Of a DNA stretch of 64,000 nucleotides, positions 11,441-23,750 are shown piece after piece. Numbering within the stretch: the stretch's first letter is position 1; every line of letters begins with the position of its first letter. A model generated the notes under the pieces. The model saw only the letters and a program-made list of their open reading frames with translations. It was not told the origin of the DNA and made no database searches. The translations under genes and the position numbers were made by a program. The DNA comes from Rhyacophila brunnea. Lineage: Eukaryota; Arthropoda; Insecta; Trichoptera; Rhyacophilidae. The DNA is taken from contig JAGYXB010000456.1 of the NCBI GenBank assembly GCA_022495005.1, positions 1,178,001 to 1,242,000 on the forward strand, written 5' to 3'.

Positions 11441-12773
11441 GATTTTAATGATATTATCAACATTATACAAATAAACGAAATATCCAAATTTAAATAGTTT
11501 ACATGCGTAAAAAAGACGAGATTTTCTTTCCAATTCTCACTAAAGGATTAATGAACTTATAAATAAACTTAGTACCGTAAATGGCAGACATTATAGACAA
11601 GTCGTAGAGTTGACTAAAAATTTTCAATCGGTCACTTCAGCCATATGAGTGAATGAATCAGTGTTCGTCTAGTAATCATTGCAAAAGATGTTACATATTT
11701 TGACAACTTTACTATATTAAGGTAATTAACCAATGGTATTAATTCTTATTACTTGCGAGAATCGATGACTTTTTATACTCTCAGCTTTTAATAATGTTTG
11801 ATTTAAATAGGTACTCAATCAATCTTAGCTTGTGGTCAAAATATTACCAAGTAATCCTTTAGGTTGTGTAGTAATATTAATAAGGAAAAATAATATAATA
11901 TGACACCAATGGTACATAATATACTTTTTGACAATATTTTCAATACATCTGTGGATAATGAATATTTTTCGGATGATAAAATAGAGTTTATATTTAAATT
12001 CACAGTGATCTTAAATTAGTAAACGTCCCATGTATATTTTGGCTTAAATCAGATAAAATAAATCTTTACCAGGCACCCAAAATTATACGTATTTTTAAAT
12101 GTAAGGCATATAAAATTATGATTTATATAAAATATACATATGGAAAGATAGCAATTAGTAAGTTTTTTACTAAAATGTTGCCTTTTTTCAAAATAAAATA
12201 TCTTGCTAACATAACAAACAGTAAAAACAATCGTTATTCTATTGTTGAATCTTGGTTAGCTTTCAAGTTTCACATCCTGGGAGCTATTTAAAGAAACATT
12301 TGCAAGGAGTTTTCCGCCTCAAAGCTCATCCGGAACAATAAAATAAACCGACCTTAGACTTTCAAAGTTTCGAACGGGAGACCACACACTTTAAGATTAT
12401 TGCTAAAGTTAATTCTAACGATTGTTTCGTTTTGTTTGAAGAGAATTTTGTCGCTTTACAAAGAAAGTGGTAAAAGCTAATAAATACAATACATAAAAAT
12501 TCAATATTATTAAGAATATTAATAATGCAATATATGAAATATAATGAATTGTGAAAATTACAATGACTGTGTATGCTTAGAATTATTATTTTCCTTTTTA
12601 ATAATATTATCATCATCGTCAGCTGGGGTCGATTCACTACCGGATTAAGGTTTTAGCTTATTTTACGCTTCGCTGCTGATATTTCCACCGAACTTACGAG
12701 ACCCGTGACCCACCGAATTTTAGGGCAGCCCTGTTGTTATTTAATGCTTCTTCGGATCACTGTATGTTCATTG
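11441..12773. other. AT-rich DNA without a recognisable gene
   Basis: No conserved frame or repeat was recognised. A minus-strand frame of 91 codons at 12362-12637 is low-complexity hydrophobic and unsupported. Confidence 0.5.
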
Positions 12774-12800
12774 TAGTGATTTCCAACTGGGGTTCCGCAA
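12774..12800. mobile_element. hAT-type terminal repeat relic
   Basis: TAGTGATTTCCAACTGGGGT followed by TCCGC resembles the well-known hAT terminal consensus of CAGTGRTTYYCAA-like ends. No partner end or 8-bp duplication was found nearby, so only a relic is claimed. Confidence 0.4.
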
Positions 12801-13154
12801 GAACTCACAATACTCAGCAAAAAAAATAACGTGACCTATTTTAGCTTGGTTGCAGTATTGCAGTAGCGGGAGTATTACTAGGGAGGGGAATACTTGCAAT
12901 GAGTACTAAGACTTGAGTAATCCAGATGTTAGTAAATTAACGTTTCCGCCTACTATGCACTGTTCATTTTGTTTTAGTGAAAACGTATAAAATTGCATGA
13001 TAATGTCGCAGTTACACCCCAGTATTGAATTATTTATTACTACAGTTTTGAACAAATAGGTATATTACGATAATTTGTCAAAAATTTTGCCTGCAGTGCT
13101 AATATATTGTATAAGTTAAGGCTAAAAATGAGAAGAAGCTGATACTTTCAACAC
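12801..13154. other. Unassigned sequence
   Basis: Nothing recognised beyond AT-rich DNA. Confidence 0.5.
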
Positions 13155-13412
13155 GTTAGTCTACAAGATATCACTCGATATATGGCAGTCGAGGTAGTCA
13201 GCATCCACCAAAGGATGACAAACGTATTTGTTTTTTACCAGGTGTGTCATGCAGGCAGATGAGACAACTAAGACCAATACATTTGGTATAACAGTTCCTG
13301 ATCGGCCATGGTGACTTCGCAGCCAGGCAATATGGTTTTCAATTGATAAGACATGAGCCAAAATGCACATGCAGGCACGACCATCAAGACGCTGAACACC
13401 TCCTCTTTGAGG
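13155..13412 (+). pseudogene. LINE RNase H / C-terminal zinc-knuckle remnant
   Basis: An in-frame run reads LIGHGDFAARQYGFQLIR followed by CTCRHDHQDAEHLLFE. This is the signature of the region after the RNase H domain in R1/Jockey-like non-LTR elements (TGHG.F..YL.RF, then C.C....DAEHLLFEC). Upstream, in another frame and broken by stops, IWQSR.SASTKG.QTY fits the preceding W..RW..S.KGR.TY block. The remnant is short, frameshifted and lacks the reverse transcriptase. It directly abuts a hAT MITE fragment. Confidence 0.75.
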
Positions 13413-13429
13413 TGAAGGTGAAGGTGAAT

Positions 13430-13511
13430 GAAAACAAATGTATGACTAAAAAAGTTTAGTTTGCATTGTTTATATCGGATCTTAACACCCTACCTCAACC
13501 CCTCGCCACTG
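13430..13511 (-). mobile_element. CAGTGGCG-family hAT MITE, terminal fragment
   Basis: The sequence CGGATCTTAACACCCTACCT ending CCTCGCCACTG matches the right end of the family seen intact at 53822-54383 and 23751-24344. The other end is missing. Confidence 0.7.
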
Positions 13512-14800
13512 ATATACATATACAATAATATGTTAAAAATTTCATGCGGTCTGTCCTTTCATCGTCGTTATAGGGCAAATATTTATAACGGCGTAACGAA
13601 AAAACAAAGTCGAAACGGTACAAAGCACACGATATATAAAAAAAACTATGTAGGTTATAATATGCAAACGGTGTTGTCATTATAAAAGTTTTAATAATCC
13701 CATGAGATTTTTTTTATTTCCAAATGTTTCAGTGATATGAATAAAAGTTAACAAACCTACATTTTTATACTTAAATTAAGAAACTATACTATATTTGGTG
13801 ACATTACAAATGATTATAAATGAACAAAAAAATGAGATATAGTGTATAAAAATGCCGTATAAAGTGATAATGCATGTTATCCTCTTGTCTTTTTTTGTCA
13901 CATTCGCTCCCTAGGTAAAGCATTTTAATGGTCACCGCAAAATACTCCCAGTGTTAGTGTTGTCAATCATAATCAGTCTTCTCGCATAACCTATGCCTTG
14001 ATACCACGACATACCTACATCCTGAAGCTTTGTTCGGGATTCTACAATTTCTCGTAAAAATACAATATATTGCATCATTCTTGCCAATACACTGCAAAAT
14101 TTCTTATAAACAGAATTCATCAAAGGATAGATGACATAGAAAAATAGAACAACTGAAACCTCAGAGTAATAACATAAAGAGAGTGGCTATTGTTCGGAAA
14201 AAATGAAACCGTGTTTTTCGCATATATAATGAATAGTAGAACATCACTTTTATTATTATTAACTCAACTATAAAAGGTTATAACAATATCACGTTGCTTC
14301 TCAGTACGGCTACCAAAATAAAACACAACATAGTTAAACATATTTTCTACTAAATTAATTAAAAATAATAACCACTAACTTTATATTTAACACAAAAATA
14401 ATAAATTTCAGCAACACGTGCTCGCAGTTTTAAATGAATGCAATCATTCAAATCAATATTTACCAGACGTTTCCAAAAAATATTTAATTCAGCCGTAGAA
14501 AATCTATTTTACTCTAATTCATATTGCAAAGATATAAACGTGCCGAATGCTTTTTCATTCGCACTTATGATTAGTTTTTGTTCAGACTTTGGCTGAAACC
14601 CATTTTACACGATAACATTTCTAACTGTTCAATGCAATTACCGTAATAATGCATATATTGATATGTGTATGGACCAATTATGATCTTAATCCAATCCCTA
14701 ACCCAATCCAATATTCCCTACCTACGTATCATATTCATTTATTATCAATCAGGCACTTTAATACCAGGCACGTAAATAAATAAATGATTCAATTATCTTC
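13512..14800. other. AT-rich DNA without a recognisable gene
   Basis: Short overlapping frames at 13461-13685 (plus) and 13495-13680 (minus) shadow each other and are not supported. Nothing else was recognised. Confidence 0.5.
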
Positions 14801-15120
14801 AGACCATTAACGCGTCAAGACTTGCACTTGTTTGACCGTCCTAGCGTCATCAAATCAATAATTCAAGTTACGGTTCGACCGATGGCGCGTCAATCACCGT
14901 AATTCATAAACAAACAGAAACTCATTACCCACCAATCCGTCACAAGTACAATGTAATCGTGAGAGTGATCATACGAGTTGTGTGAGTGCGTGAACACGGA
15001 ACCAGCCCAGCGCGCCCACCATATCAATATCAAAGGTTAGCGCCTAGATTGAATTCCTGTATAACCGCCCTCACTCCGCATCTAAATTATCCAAGTTAAA
15101 TACCCCCATCCAAGCAATGA
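14801..15120. other. GC-richer non-repetitive island
   Basis: This stretch is noticeably less AT-rich than its neighbours (for example CCAGCCCAGCGCGCCCACC at about 15003-15021) and matches no other part of the window. A consensus-like donor AAAG/GTTAGC occurs at about 15032-15041. It could be a conserved non-coding element or a 5' UTR exon of a host gene, but no core promoter element or coding sequence proves it. Confidence 0.3.
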
Positions 15121-15366
15121 TTTTTTGTCGTGTACATTCAACTTATTTTTTGACATCTAAATTTCTTCCTCGACGTAATCCTCATGAACGAAGACCGTGA
15201 TCACTCTGCAATAGATACTGTAACATTCTGGATCAGCCTTTTCCAGTTTTTTCTATCCTTTTTAAGCTTTGTAGCTTGTAGTGAATGCTGTCGGTGTTTG
15301 CCTTCTGCCCCTTATAATACCAGGCATACTGTATGATCAAAGAACCACAAAACGATGCGACACAAG
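15121..15366. other. Unassigned sequence
   Basis: Nothing recognised. Confidence 0.5.
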
Positions 15367-15374
15367 CCTACAGC

Positions 15375-16129
15375 TAGGGATTCCAATCCCGGGATCCCGA
15401 GCTATTTTCGATACCTATGAATCCCAGGATTGATAAACATAATCCCGGGATTTCGGGATTGATTTTTTTATCAATTTTTATGGAAAATAAAATAAAAGCG
15501 AAAATATAACAGAAAAAATACTTTTAATAAAAAATAACTACATTAGAAATAAACTGGGTTTGAATGAAGTTTGATTTGTACCCATGTGTAGGTAGCCGAT
15601 TCATTTTATTTTTTCACATAAATTATTAAAAATGAGAAAGATTGGAAAAAAACAATGCTTCACACTTTTATCAAAGTAATTCCACCATGATATCATACGT
15701 TTTACGGCAGTTTCATATTTGGCTGACTAATTAGATTTATGAAGCGGAAAGGGCACAAGTACGCCATGATTATTTGCTTTACTATTAAATTAAATCTCGC
15801 TAATCCATTATTTATGTCTTTACCATCAGAAACAGCAATTTCATATTAAATTCACATTATTATTTATGTTCCAATATTATTTACTCCACTAAACTTGTGT
15901 ATTTCCAAGATTGAACGTATACAATGTTAACAATAAATGTCTTAAATAGAATAGATTATACTAGATTTATTTTTGATCGATTTTATCGATGTTATTTGTA
16001 AATATAAAAATTTTATATAATCAATGGAAAAAAATGCCAATCCCGGGACTAGTCCCGGGATCCCGGGATTGTTAAATTGCAATCCCGAAATCCCGGGATC
16101 AGAATTTTGGCTCGGGATTGGATTCCCTA
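15375..16129 (+). mobile_element. hAT-type element, CCCGGGAT family, copy 1 (755 bp)
   Basis: The terminal repeats are TAGGGATTCCAATCCCGGGA at the left and GGATTGGATTCCCTA at the right. Exact 8-bp target duplications CCTACAGC flank them (15367-15374 and 16130-16137), which fits hAT transposition. Subterminal regions contain clustered ATCCCGGGAT palindromes, probably transposase-binding sites (inference). No intact transposase is visible. The middle (about 15600-15900) is absent from the shorter copy at 36804-37299 and may be leftover coding sequence. Confidence 0.92.
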
Positions 16130-17350
16130 CCTACAGCTGATGATAGTCTCTCAAGTCTTGCAGTATCGAGGCATTGGCTCTATGTTCCATCTAGAATACG
16201 AGTACCTTTAGCAGTAGTGACATTTGTATTCATTATGTAATTGGTTAATTATTTTAATTGCTCATTTCACTTTTATTTCAACAAAATCACATCAACATAT
16301 TCAGTGTGTTGTAGTCGGATGAGTTTAGATGTGCAACCTTACTAACTCCATTAAGGGATGATCTTTATAAGAAATTTTGTTATTATTAACAAATTTGTTA
16401 GGTACTGAATACAAATTTGATTAAGGAATTCCTTTTTGTATAAATTTGTCATTATCAACTTTTTATAACCAAAGACTTATAAATAATATTTTTAAATGCA
16501 TTCACCGTTCATAAACAAATTAAATAAATATATAATGTGCCAATATGAATTTAAAGTTACTGCATGTTTCGTAATGCAAACATTCCACGCCAAAATATTA
16601 TTACATGGGTAGATGGGTCGTAGTATTGAACCGTTGCTGGAATATGTAATCGGGTTATGAGTTTTGTATTCTCTCAAGTTACTCTAAAACATATATTTAT
16701 AGATTTGTAATGTACACCATGTCCGACAATCTGTAGTATTGTCAATAGAATAACATGGGGACGCATCTGTCTTTACACAAACTTGAAAACAGTATATTAT
16801 ACTGATCAATAATAGAGTCCTATAGTAATATACATAATTATATACACACATTTAAGGAGCTTTAATATAATAATTTTATGTCTACATGATATATACAATT
16901 TGTAGTTCAATCGATTAGCTATTGTTCATTTATTTAGGCAACTCAAATGAAAAAAAGTAAAGTACAAAAGTTGGTTGTGAGCGAAAAAATCTAAACGACA
17001 ACTGAGATAGTGTTCCGTCGTCTTTTAAAAGCATTACCATAGATATGGAAGGAGTACAAAGATATTTTAAAGCAATAATGGAACTGCATTGCATAATATA
17101 ATAATCGCAATATCGCAGTGAGTACCTATGTCATATTTTTCAATAAGGTAGAGAATCTTTCCTTGCGTGAAATTATCCGGTATGACAACACAATAGTGCA
17201 CTAGTAAAGGCCATATTACACTGGAAGATTCTCACACCGATCGTCTGCCACGATCCTCCCATCGATCATGAAAATATGTTGCTTTGAATCGTTTACTAGA
17301 ATCGTGATCAAAATAGAATACATCATATTTTTCGCTTAAAGATTGGTGGC
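16130..17350. other. AT-rich DNA without a recognisable gene
   Basis: No supported gene or repeat. A 61-codon minus-strand frame at 16492-16677 has no features. Confidence 0.5.
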
Positions 17351-17351
17351 T

Positions 17352-17625
17352 ACAGAACAAATAATAAATAAAATTCCGATAGGGTATATACAGTTAAGTT
17401 TGACCCAGGCTTTTGAATGTATGAGTATCGTTATAGACGTGAAATAGTGTATGTAATAAACCGATATTAAATGAGTACCAACGCATAAACCGAGAGCAGT
17501 TGTCAGTATCGACGTATTCTTGATACGTGTTTAAAATTATCCCGTTTTCTTCCTAACTCGAGATCGGTTACCTGCTTTTTCTTACCCGTTAGGTATTTCA
17601 GTTACCATTATTTCTGAGTTTCCTG
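17352..17625 (+). repeat. Dispersed repeat family X, copy 1 (near-empty site)
   Basis: This copy aligns with 29576-29788 plus 30027-30125, sharing GAGAGCAGTT.TCAGTAT, CTCGAGATCGGTT.CCTGCTT and CTTACCCGTTAGGTATTTCAG. At 17527-17538 the sequence is GTGTTTAAAATT, where copy 2 has a 238-bp insertion between two copies of GTGTTTAAATTT. This copy therefore approximates the pre-insertion state. The family has no coding sequence and could be an LTR or UTR fragment. Confidence 0.75.
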
Positions 17626-18324
17626 TCGGTGACGGTTGGGTTGACGATTACCGTGTGTTCTCAGTAATCGTTGATCCAACTGTATCAATCATCAATTATT
17701 GATGCAATGCCCAAAATATGAGTTAACGACCCCAATGACGTGTCAAAACTAGAAAATACAAAAATATGTGGATTACCTTCTGAGTAAGTTTGTAAGAATG
17801 AACGATTCTTGAGTGAAAAAATATTTGATAAATAAACACGTGTTAAAAATATGTTTTTTTTTTCTCGATATTTACATCTGCATTCTTATAATACGAAACG
17901 GGTATTTAGTAACAAAAAGAATTGCAAAAATGCTCAATAACGTATTAGGTATTATAAATCGCTGTAGTCGCCTGTAGAAGACTTCTCACTGACGTACCTG
18001 TCATGGCGGCATCTTGTGCTAGAGGCATGTTTAAATGATGTATCAGCTCTCCTTTTAGATGCAACTCCTTTTCTTCTTCACAATAAATCAAAAGTTAACT
18101 AATAATAATTTTAACATCACTCCTGATTATTTTAGACATATTTTTATTATAAAAAGCTTCAAATTACGTAAATTGACACATCCATACACCACGGGAGCAT
18201 AAATTGAAATGATAAATTTGGGGGCGTTCCTCAAGTGTGATTGGCTGCATTGGAGGCTATTGTTAGTTCACAGTTTTAACACGTGGACAATCAGGTCTTG
18301 TTCGACAGTACACACAGTAGTTTA
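17626..18324. other. AT-rich DNA without a recognisable gene
   Basis: Around 17816-17860 there is weak similarity to about 40083-40135 (AAACACGTGTTAAAAAT). Nothing else was recognised. Confidence 0.5.
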
Positions 18325-18704
18325 TATGAAGCGCTTAGTTTCAAATCTGCCTAAAAAGGTTTTTGAAAAATTTTGAGTTAGATATTATGTATTTAGTTGG
18401 AAATTTTTGTTACCTATAATTATGATAGTCAAAGATTGAACTTTAAAAAATGCCAAAAACCGTCAATATTTTGGTAAATTTCAAAACCCGGTAAAATTCT
18501 TGGGTGTGCTTTTTAAATACCCATAAAATGGAAAAGCCAAAATACTGTTTCGAATTTCAAATTAAAAAATAAATACAATAAAGTTCAGATTTAATAGACA
18601 TGAGTTTTTCTCATTTTTCTCAAAACTACCTAAAATAGTTTTTCTCATTTTTCTCAGAACTACCTTAAATCGTTTTAGGGGCTTTTGAAACTAGGCGCTT
18701 CATA
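18325..18704. mobile_element. TIR MITE (GAAGCGCYTAG family), copy 1
   Basis: Ends TATGAAGCGCTTAGTTTCAA and its inverse TTTGAAACTAGGCGCTTCATA bound 380 bp. TA dinucleotides flank both ends, as in Tc1/mariner-type MITEs, although TA is common here. The interior aligns with 38759-39113, including AAAAACCGTCAATA and TTTTTCTCATTTTTCTCA. No transposase is present. Confidence 0.85.
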
Positions 18705-20144
18705 TAAGCTATGAACTTGACCGGTTTTGATGTAATCCAATATTGCACTGATTGGAGAGGTTTTAGCTTCAACACTCCACTGACACTATATTTCTGAGCT
18801 GCTATAAGTTTACCGACACGGTTTAGCGTTGACGTCGATGCGGCATTTTGACGCTGGTATGTGTGAATCGAGCCTTAAAATAAGGTATCAAAAGCAACCG
18901 TGCGGATATGCTACGCTCGGCAGTTAAAGAATCTTATTTTCAAAAACTTTGATGTTCTTTTCATGTTTCCAGTAAAGCTATACATATATCTATCATCCGT
19001 ATATCACTATTCGGTTATGTTGAAGAAAAACCTTCTTTTAGATAAACCCTCCGGTTTTATTGCTGTTTATTAAATAAGTCTGAGTGTTCGGTCATAGTAT
19101 ACTCAACATGTATGAGTAGGTATGTTATGTAAAAGGTATTTCGCTTTTCTCTTGGTATATCGTGACACAGACTTGGTAGTGAATAATTTCACTCATCGAT
19201 TTCCGCGTCGACCGATCACGGAGGTCATAGTAAATCAAATTTCAGAATAGAACCCTTCATGCATATAAATTATCATATTACACAATAGCTGTTACAGTCG
19301 TCATACATTCATTTTGTGATTTTAAAACAAGACTTATATAATAAATATTAGCAAACTCAACAACAAAATACATACCAATATAATAATATTAATTCTGGAC
19401 AGTCGAATACTTTAATAACACGGTTTAATTGTACTGGTAATACTGTCGATTCATATCTGAAGTTTCTAGCTACATACCTAGCTGAAATGACAGTTGAATT
19501 TAAATAAGTTCGATTGTCAGAGTATGACGTTTGCAAATGACTTCATACTCTAACATATTATATTTAATTCAGACATTGGAAACTAGCTGGAGAGTCCAAT
19601 AATCTTAGTTGTGGTGGAAAATGGTATTTAATTGAAAATAATTACAAGATAAAATGAACTTTTTATATACAACATTTTTAAATTTTCTGTTGAATCATAT
19701 AAACTTGACTTGACTAGCTTAAGCGATCAAAAAAATGTATTTGATAGAAATAATACTAAAATTTCATTTTGAAACTCATATTGATTTCCATAGTAATGCA
19801 CGTATATATTAATAATTTAGTTGTCAGGACCCTAGCAACGAATAATAGTGGATTGGATTACGGATTTCTTCCGAAATAACTTTTCAAACAAAACAGAATT
19901 AACTGAAAATGAATTTAATTCTACTTAAAAATGGCTAAAAGTATTTAAAAAATGCATTGGCAACGTGTTCTGATATATTCTAAAAAATTCGAATATCTAG
20001 CTAGTCGGGAAGTTAATTAAAAATCGATTGCAAGATTTGTACCGGACTAATAAGAATACGACCTAATAAAAACGTTGTAAAATGCAATACATAACTACAC
20101 AGGGTATATAGCTAGCTGAGAATCGTTATTTGTGACTCATATTA
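18705..20144. other. AT-rich DNA without a recognisable gene
   Basis: No supported feature. No long open frame occurs in this interval. Confidence 0.55.
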
Positions 20145-20250
20145 TTACTTTTATTTTTCTTTATAATAATGTTTCATATCATGTTGTGAACGTCTTAAAC
20201 TTATAATTTGTAATGTCTACAATATATTATATAAAAAATTAAATTTAATA
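20145..20250 (+). mobile_element. LINE 3' end, about 105 bp (copy C)
   Basis: ATGTTTCATATCATGTTGTG followed by AACGTCTTAAACTTATAATT matches 3538-3600 and 63870-63910. It then runs into an A-rich end. This is a very short 5'-truncated copy of the Jockey/CR1-like 3' UTR. Confidence 0.7.
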
Positions 20251-20708
20251 AAATATGGAATTGGCGAGTGACAGTCTATAATTATCATCTCCTTCCGTTA
20301 ATTAATATCTTTCTATTTGACATGAAGCCGTCGCTGGCGGAGGCACCGATATGACCTTCTCAAAAATTAATTCACTGACTAAACATTAAAGTAAACGTTT
20401 GTTATGACAATAAGTATTCTTAAATCTAGTTTTGAGTATGGAATTGTTAGAATCCGTAAAAGGGGATTAATTTCGTGGATGTTGTTGAGTATTTTTTACT
20501 TTTACCATGACATGCTAATTACATTTACGATGTTGTTCGTCACCAAGAATTATTGACATTTTAACTCATGCACTCGAATGTTTATAACGTGGTTGTATCA
20601 GTGTAGTCTTAAGATTCTACCTAATCATCGATTTTAAATTTTTTACTACTATACTGTAAACAAATAAACTTTATTTCACTTCAGATGGTTACGATATATG
20701 GTTCTGCG
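20251..20708. other. Unassigned AT-rich DNA
   Basis: Nothing recognised. Confidence 0.5.
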
Positions 20709-21027
20709 TATCTATTTTATACACAAGACTGTTATCGGCCGCTACGGTAGCTTTGTATCAGCAGTAGTTTTATATTGAAGTATTAGCATTTATTATAACA
20801 ATTACAATAAGTTAGTTGTAATTGTTACAATAAGTGCTATGTTTTAATAGCACCTCTCTTAGGTGTGATTCATTTTAGAGCGAGATAGACAGTTTTGACT
20901 GTTTAGACGTAGTCGAAGTATTAGCACTAATTATTGTAACAATAATAATTATAATACTTCGATACAAACATAATATGAAAAACTACCTTTGGTAGCTGCC
21001 GATATCAGTTTTGTGTATAGAATAAAT
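20709..21027. mobile_element. Inverted-repeat MITE, about 319 bp
   Basis: The left end CTATTTTATACACAAGACTG..ATCGGC and the right end GCCGATATCAGTTTTGTGTATAGAATA are imperfect inverted repeats of about 40 bp. Inside, two further palindromic blocks built on ATTGTAACAAT/ATTATAATAC (about 20785-20835 and 20930-20962) give a multi-stem fold. There is no coding sequence. The superfamily was not determined. Confidence 0.7.
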
Positions 21028-22043
21028 GAGCTGAAGTCATTAACCTGAAAATGATAAAATTAATGAAAATAGCAAAAATAAAGCAATGAAAGAAAATAAA
21101 ATAAAATCATTTATTGATTAAATTAAAACGCAATGTATATAAATTTATTCTTTGCAAGAGTTTATTAATAATCCGAACCCGTTTCATCCGCTTAGGACAG
21201 TCTCAACAAGTATATATACATTTACAAAAAGGTTCTTAAAAAACTATAATTAATATTTTAGTAGGTATTAAAAGCATATCATTGACATGAATCTTTGCAA
21301 CTAGCTATATCTAGCTATTTATCGGTTTAGATCTTAACGTACCTACGTCTATTTCTTTGCCCATTTTATTCATTTGCGTGGGACCTATTATATATTATGT
21401 CCATCGCCTAGTTGTCCCGACGTCTAGTTATCCTGGTATCAGTAGACAACAGCCAGTAGGAAATAATTACCCTTCCTTGTCTATATACATATTTTTAAAA
21501 ACTTCACGTTGTATTTGTGAGCGTCAACGCTTTCAGAGGTCAAATACGCACAAAAAATGTCGTTGAGAAGAGCAATATTACAGCAATCACAGTTTTTTTT
21601 TCAGTTTATTTTTTATGACTTTTTAGTGAGAAAAAATGTTATTACACGATCCGGTTTTCGTAACTGATCTCTATTTTTTAGACGAATCACTGTTGAAAAA
21701 CTGCTTATTTGAAGAAATCCTTACGGAAAGCAATCACATTTTTTGGGGGTGTCGATTGCTGTAGCCAAGAACTAGATAACGAATTACTGATAACAAGTTG
21801 CCTTAGGCTCGACCTCTAGAGAGAAGGAAAATGAACCAGAAATAACATTTTACGCTATATATCCTTGTTGAAGTACTATTTCACGTATCGCACTCGATAA
21901 TTTGATAGCTTCAGTATTTTTATAACAAATATGATTCGTATACTTTACTTACAATATAATTTAGCAATATTATTATATCATATTATTTTAATATTTCGTG
22001 TAAGTACATATTGTTTTAGTACTAACTTAATTACTGCTTAACA
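21028..22043. other. AT-rich DNA without a recognisable gene
   Basis: A possible tiny inverted pair TACAGCAATC / GATTGCTGTA (about 21581 and 21753) is noted but weak. The 69-codon frame at 21357-21566 is unsupported. Confidence 0.5.
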
Positions 22044-22051
22044 ATCACAGT

Positions 22052-22894
22052 TAGGGATTGCAATACCGGTACCTATTTCAAAACCAGTATCTCATAATTT
22101 TTTGATACTAAAAGACCGGTCTTAAAAATCAGATAATTCCGATATATTCGGTATTGAAAGTGGATATAAAATATATTAATTCATATAAAAGTTTCAATAG
22201 GACTATAATTTTTTATCAGATTGTACGTGTCTGGTTTATTTTGGTTAGCCTTCGATGTTGGTGACCAGTAAGAACACGTGCAGATTTGCAAAATACATTA
22301 TTAAATTATATGTACCAACTACACTAATTTTGAATTTATCCAAATATTTTCACCAGTCGCCCGCGGATTATAAATTTTCAGGTCTATTTTTAGATGTATC
22401 TAAAATTGAGCTTAAATACATACTATTCGTTTGTATAATCATTAGGAACCTCGGCCCTACTGGCAAATATTTAAATTATAATTTAATAGAAATAGTAAGT
22501 CTACTGTTATAATGGACTGTGCCTTGATGTTTATCTACTGAATCTACTCAATACTAGTTTATAGAATATTATAGAATTGGTTTTACTTCTTATGTGATAT
22601 AAGTAAACAATTAGCTAAGTGTAAAAAGTGTAATAAAACATTAGGTGGAATTACCAGTGGGGACATACATATCCAAGAACACTTAATAAAATTAATTTAT
22701 TGAAAGATCATTCGAAGAAGAAAGTGCCATTAGTTCAACTACATACTGTAAGTAGGCACATATTATATTATGTACTTATTTAGATATATTTGCTATAAAA
22801 TATCATTATTTTAAAGAGATATTTATTGGTTTGTGATTTTTATATTTTTCACGAATACCGGTATTGGTATTTTCATTCAGTATTGTAATCCCTA
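22052..22894 (+). mobile_element. hAT-type element, ACCGGT family (843 bp)
   Basis: The ends are TAGGGATTGCAATACCGGTA at the left and GTATTGTAATCCCTA at the right. The flanking duplications ATCACAGT (22044-22051) and ATCACGGT (22895-22902) agree at 7 of 8 bases, which fits hAT. Subterminal ACCGGT/ATACCGG motifs are clustered at both ends. It retains a piece of a BED-type zinc finger (22611-22703). About 220 bp inside (22184-22400) is shared with a different hAT element at 54799-55409. Confidence 0.88.
22611..22703 (+). pseudogene. BED-type zinc-finger remnant of a hAT transposase
   Basis: The frame LAKCKKCNKTLGG..., ending HIQEHL before TGA at 22701-22703, has the Cys-x2-Cys and His-x4-His spacing of a BED zinc finger, the DNA-binding domain at the N-terminus of many hAT transposases. 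Stops lie immediately upstream and downstream, so only about 30 codons survive. A separate 85-codon frame at 22255-22512 upstream may be another coding relic, since TCRFA.YI is also encoded near 55100. Confidence 0.6.
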
Positions 22895-22902
22895 ATCACG
22901 GT

Positions 22903-23742
22903 AAGTTATTAATTTAAATATTTTTTATTCAAAACTCTTTCAAAATTCATCAGATTTTTCAGTTGGTGGAATTCGAAAATATCCTATGCTTAGTTATTAG
23001 GAACTATCTGAAAGGTTGTTAGATTCAGTACCATTCGTTAGAGCGTTTGATGGAAAAGCGAAGGACGTATCTGTGTGAGTATATATTCTAGTAACGTTTC
23101 GTGGAGGTAAGCAGGTCATGTGTTGCATAGGGATATATATATATTTTTTTTTTTATGTTACTTTTTTTGTATATAATTTAATTATTCATTATTCTTCCTC
23201 ATTCTTACTCTCTATCTTGTTAGGCTTAACTATATTATGATGTATACATGGAAACTTTTCTGGTTGCAATAACTTTTCATTATTATATTTTCAATTTTTG
23301 TAATGAATACGTAACTGTTTGTTTCCTTAATAAAAAAAATAAAAAAGCTACACAGTAATAATGTTATTATACTGTATATTGTACAACATTTTTACAGGAA
23401 AATTAAGGGTTTATGCTTTCATAAAATCGAGACAGCCAGTATTGCAGTGGAAATAATATGCATAAGGCCAGTGCACCTACAGAGTGTACAAATTCGAAGG
23501 AATATTTAAAAATCTTTTTAACCCGAGATTCATGCACATTTAATTAAAATAACGTAAAAACAACATGAGTAGATCAAATTACAATATTAACTGTGGAAGT
23601 CACGAAATACTGAGATAACGTCACGTCTGTAGTTAAAATTGTTACTGACTTTGAAACTAATATCCTCTTTTATGTTTCTTTAACTTTTAAATTTAACCCA
23701 CTGAAAAGCGACGTTCATTTATTTAGCAGCTAAAACAAAATA
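22903..23742. other. AT-rich DNA without a recognisable gene
   Basis: Nothing recognised. Confidence 0.5.
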
Positions 23743-23750
23743 ATATATTT

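Noticed and set aside
12600..12770. LINE 3' end on the minus strand (ATCATCATCGTCAG-type tail)
   Set aside because: Only a short trinucleotide-like tail is suggestive. I could not read a conserved protein block on either strand.
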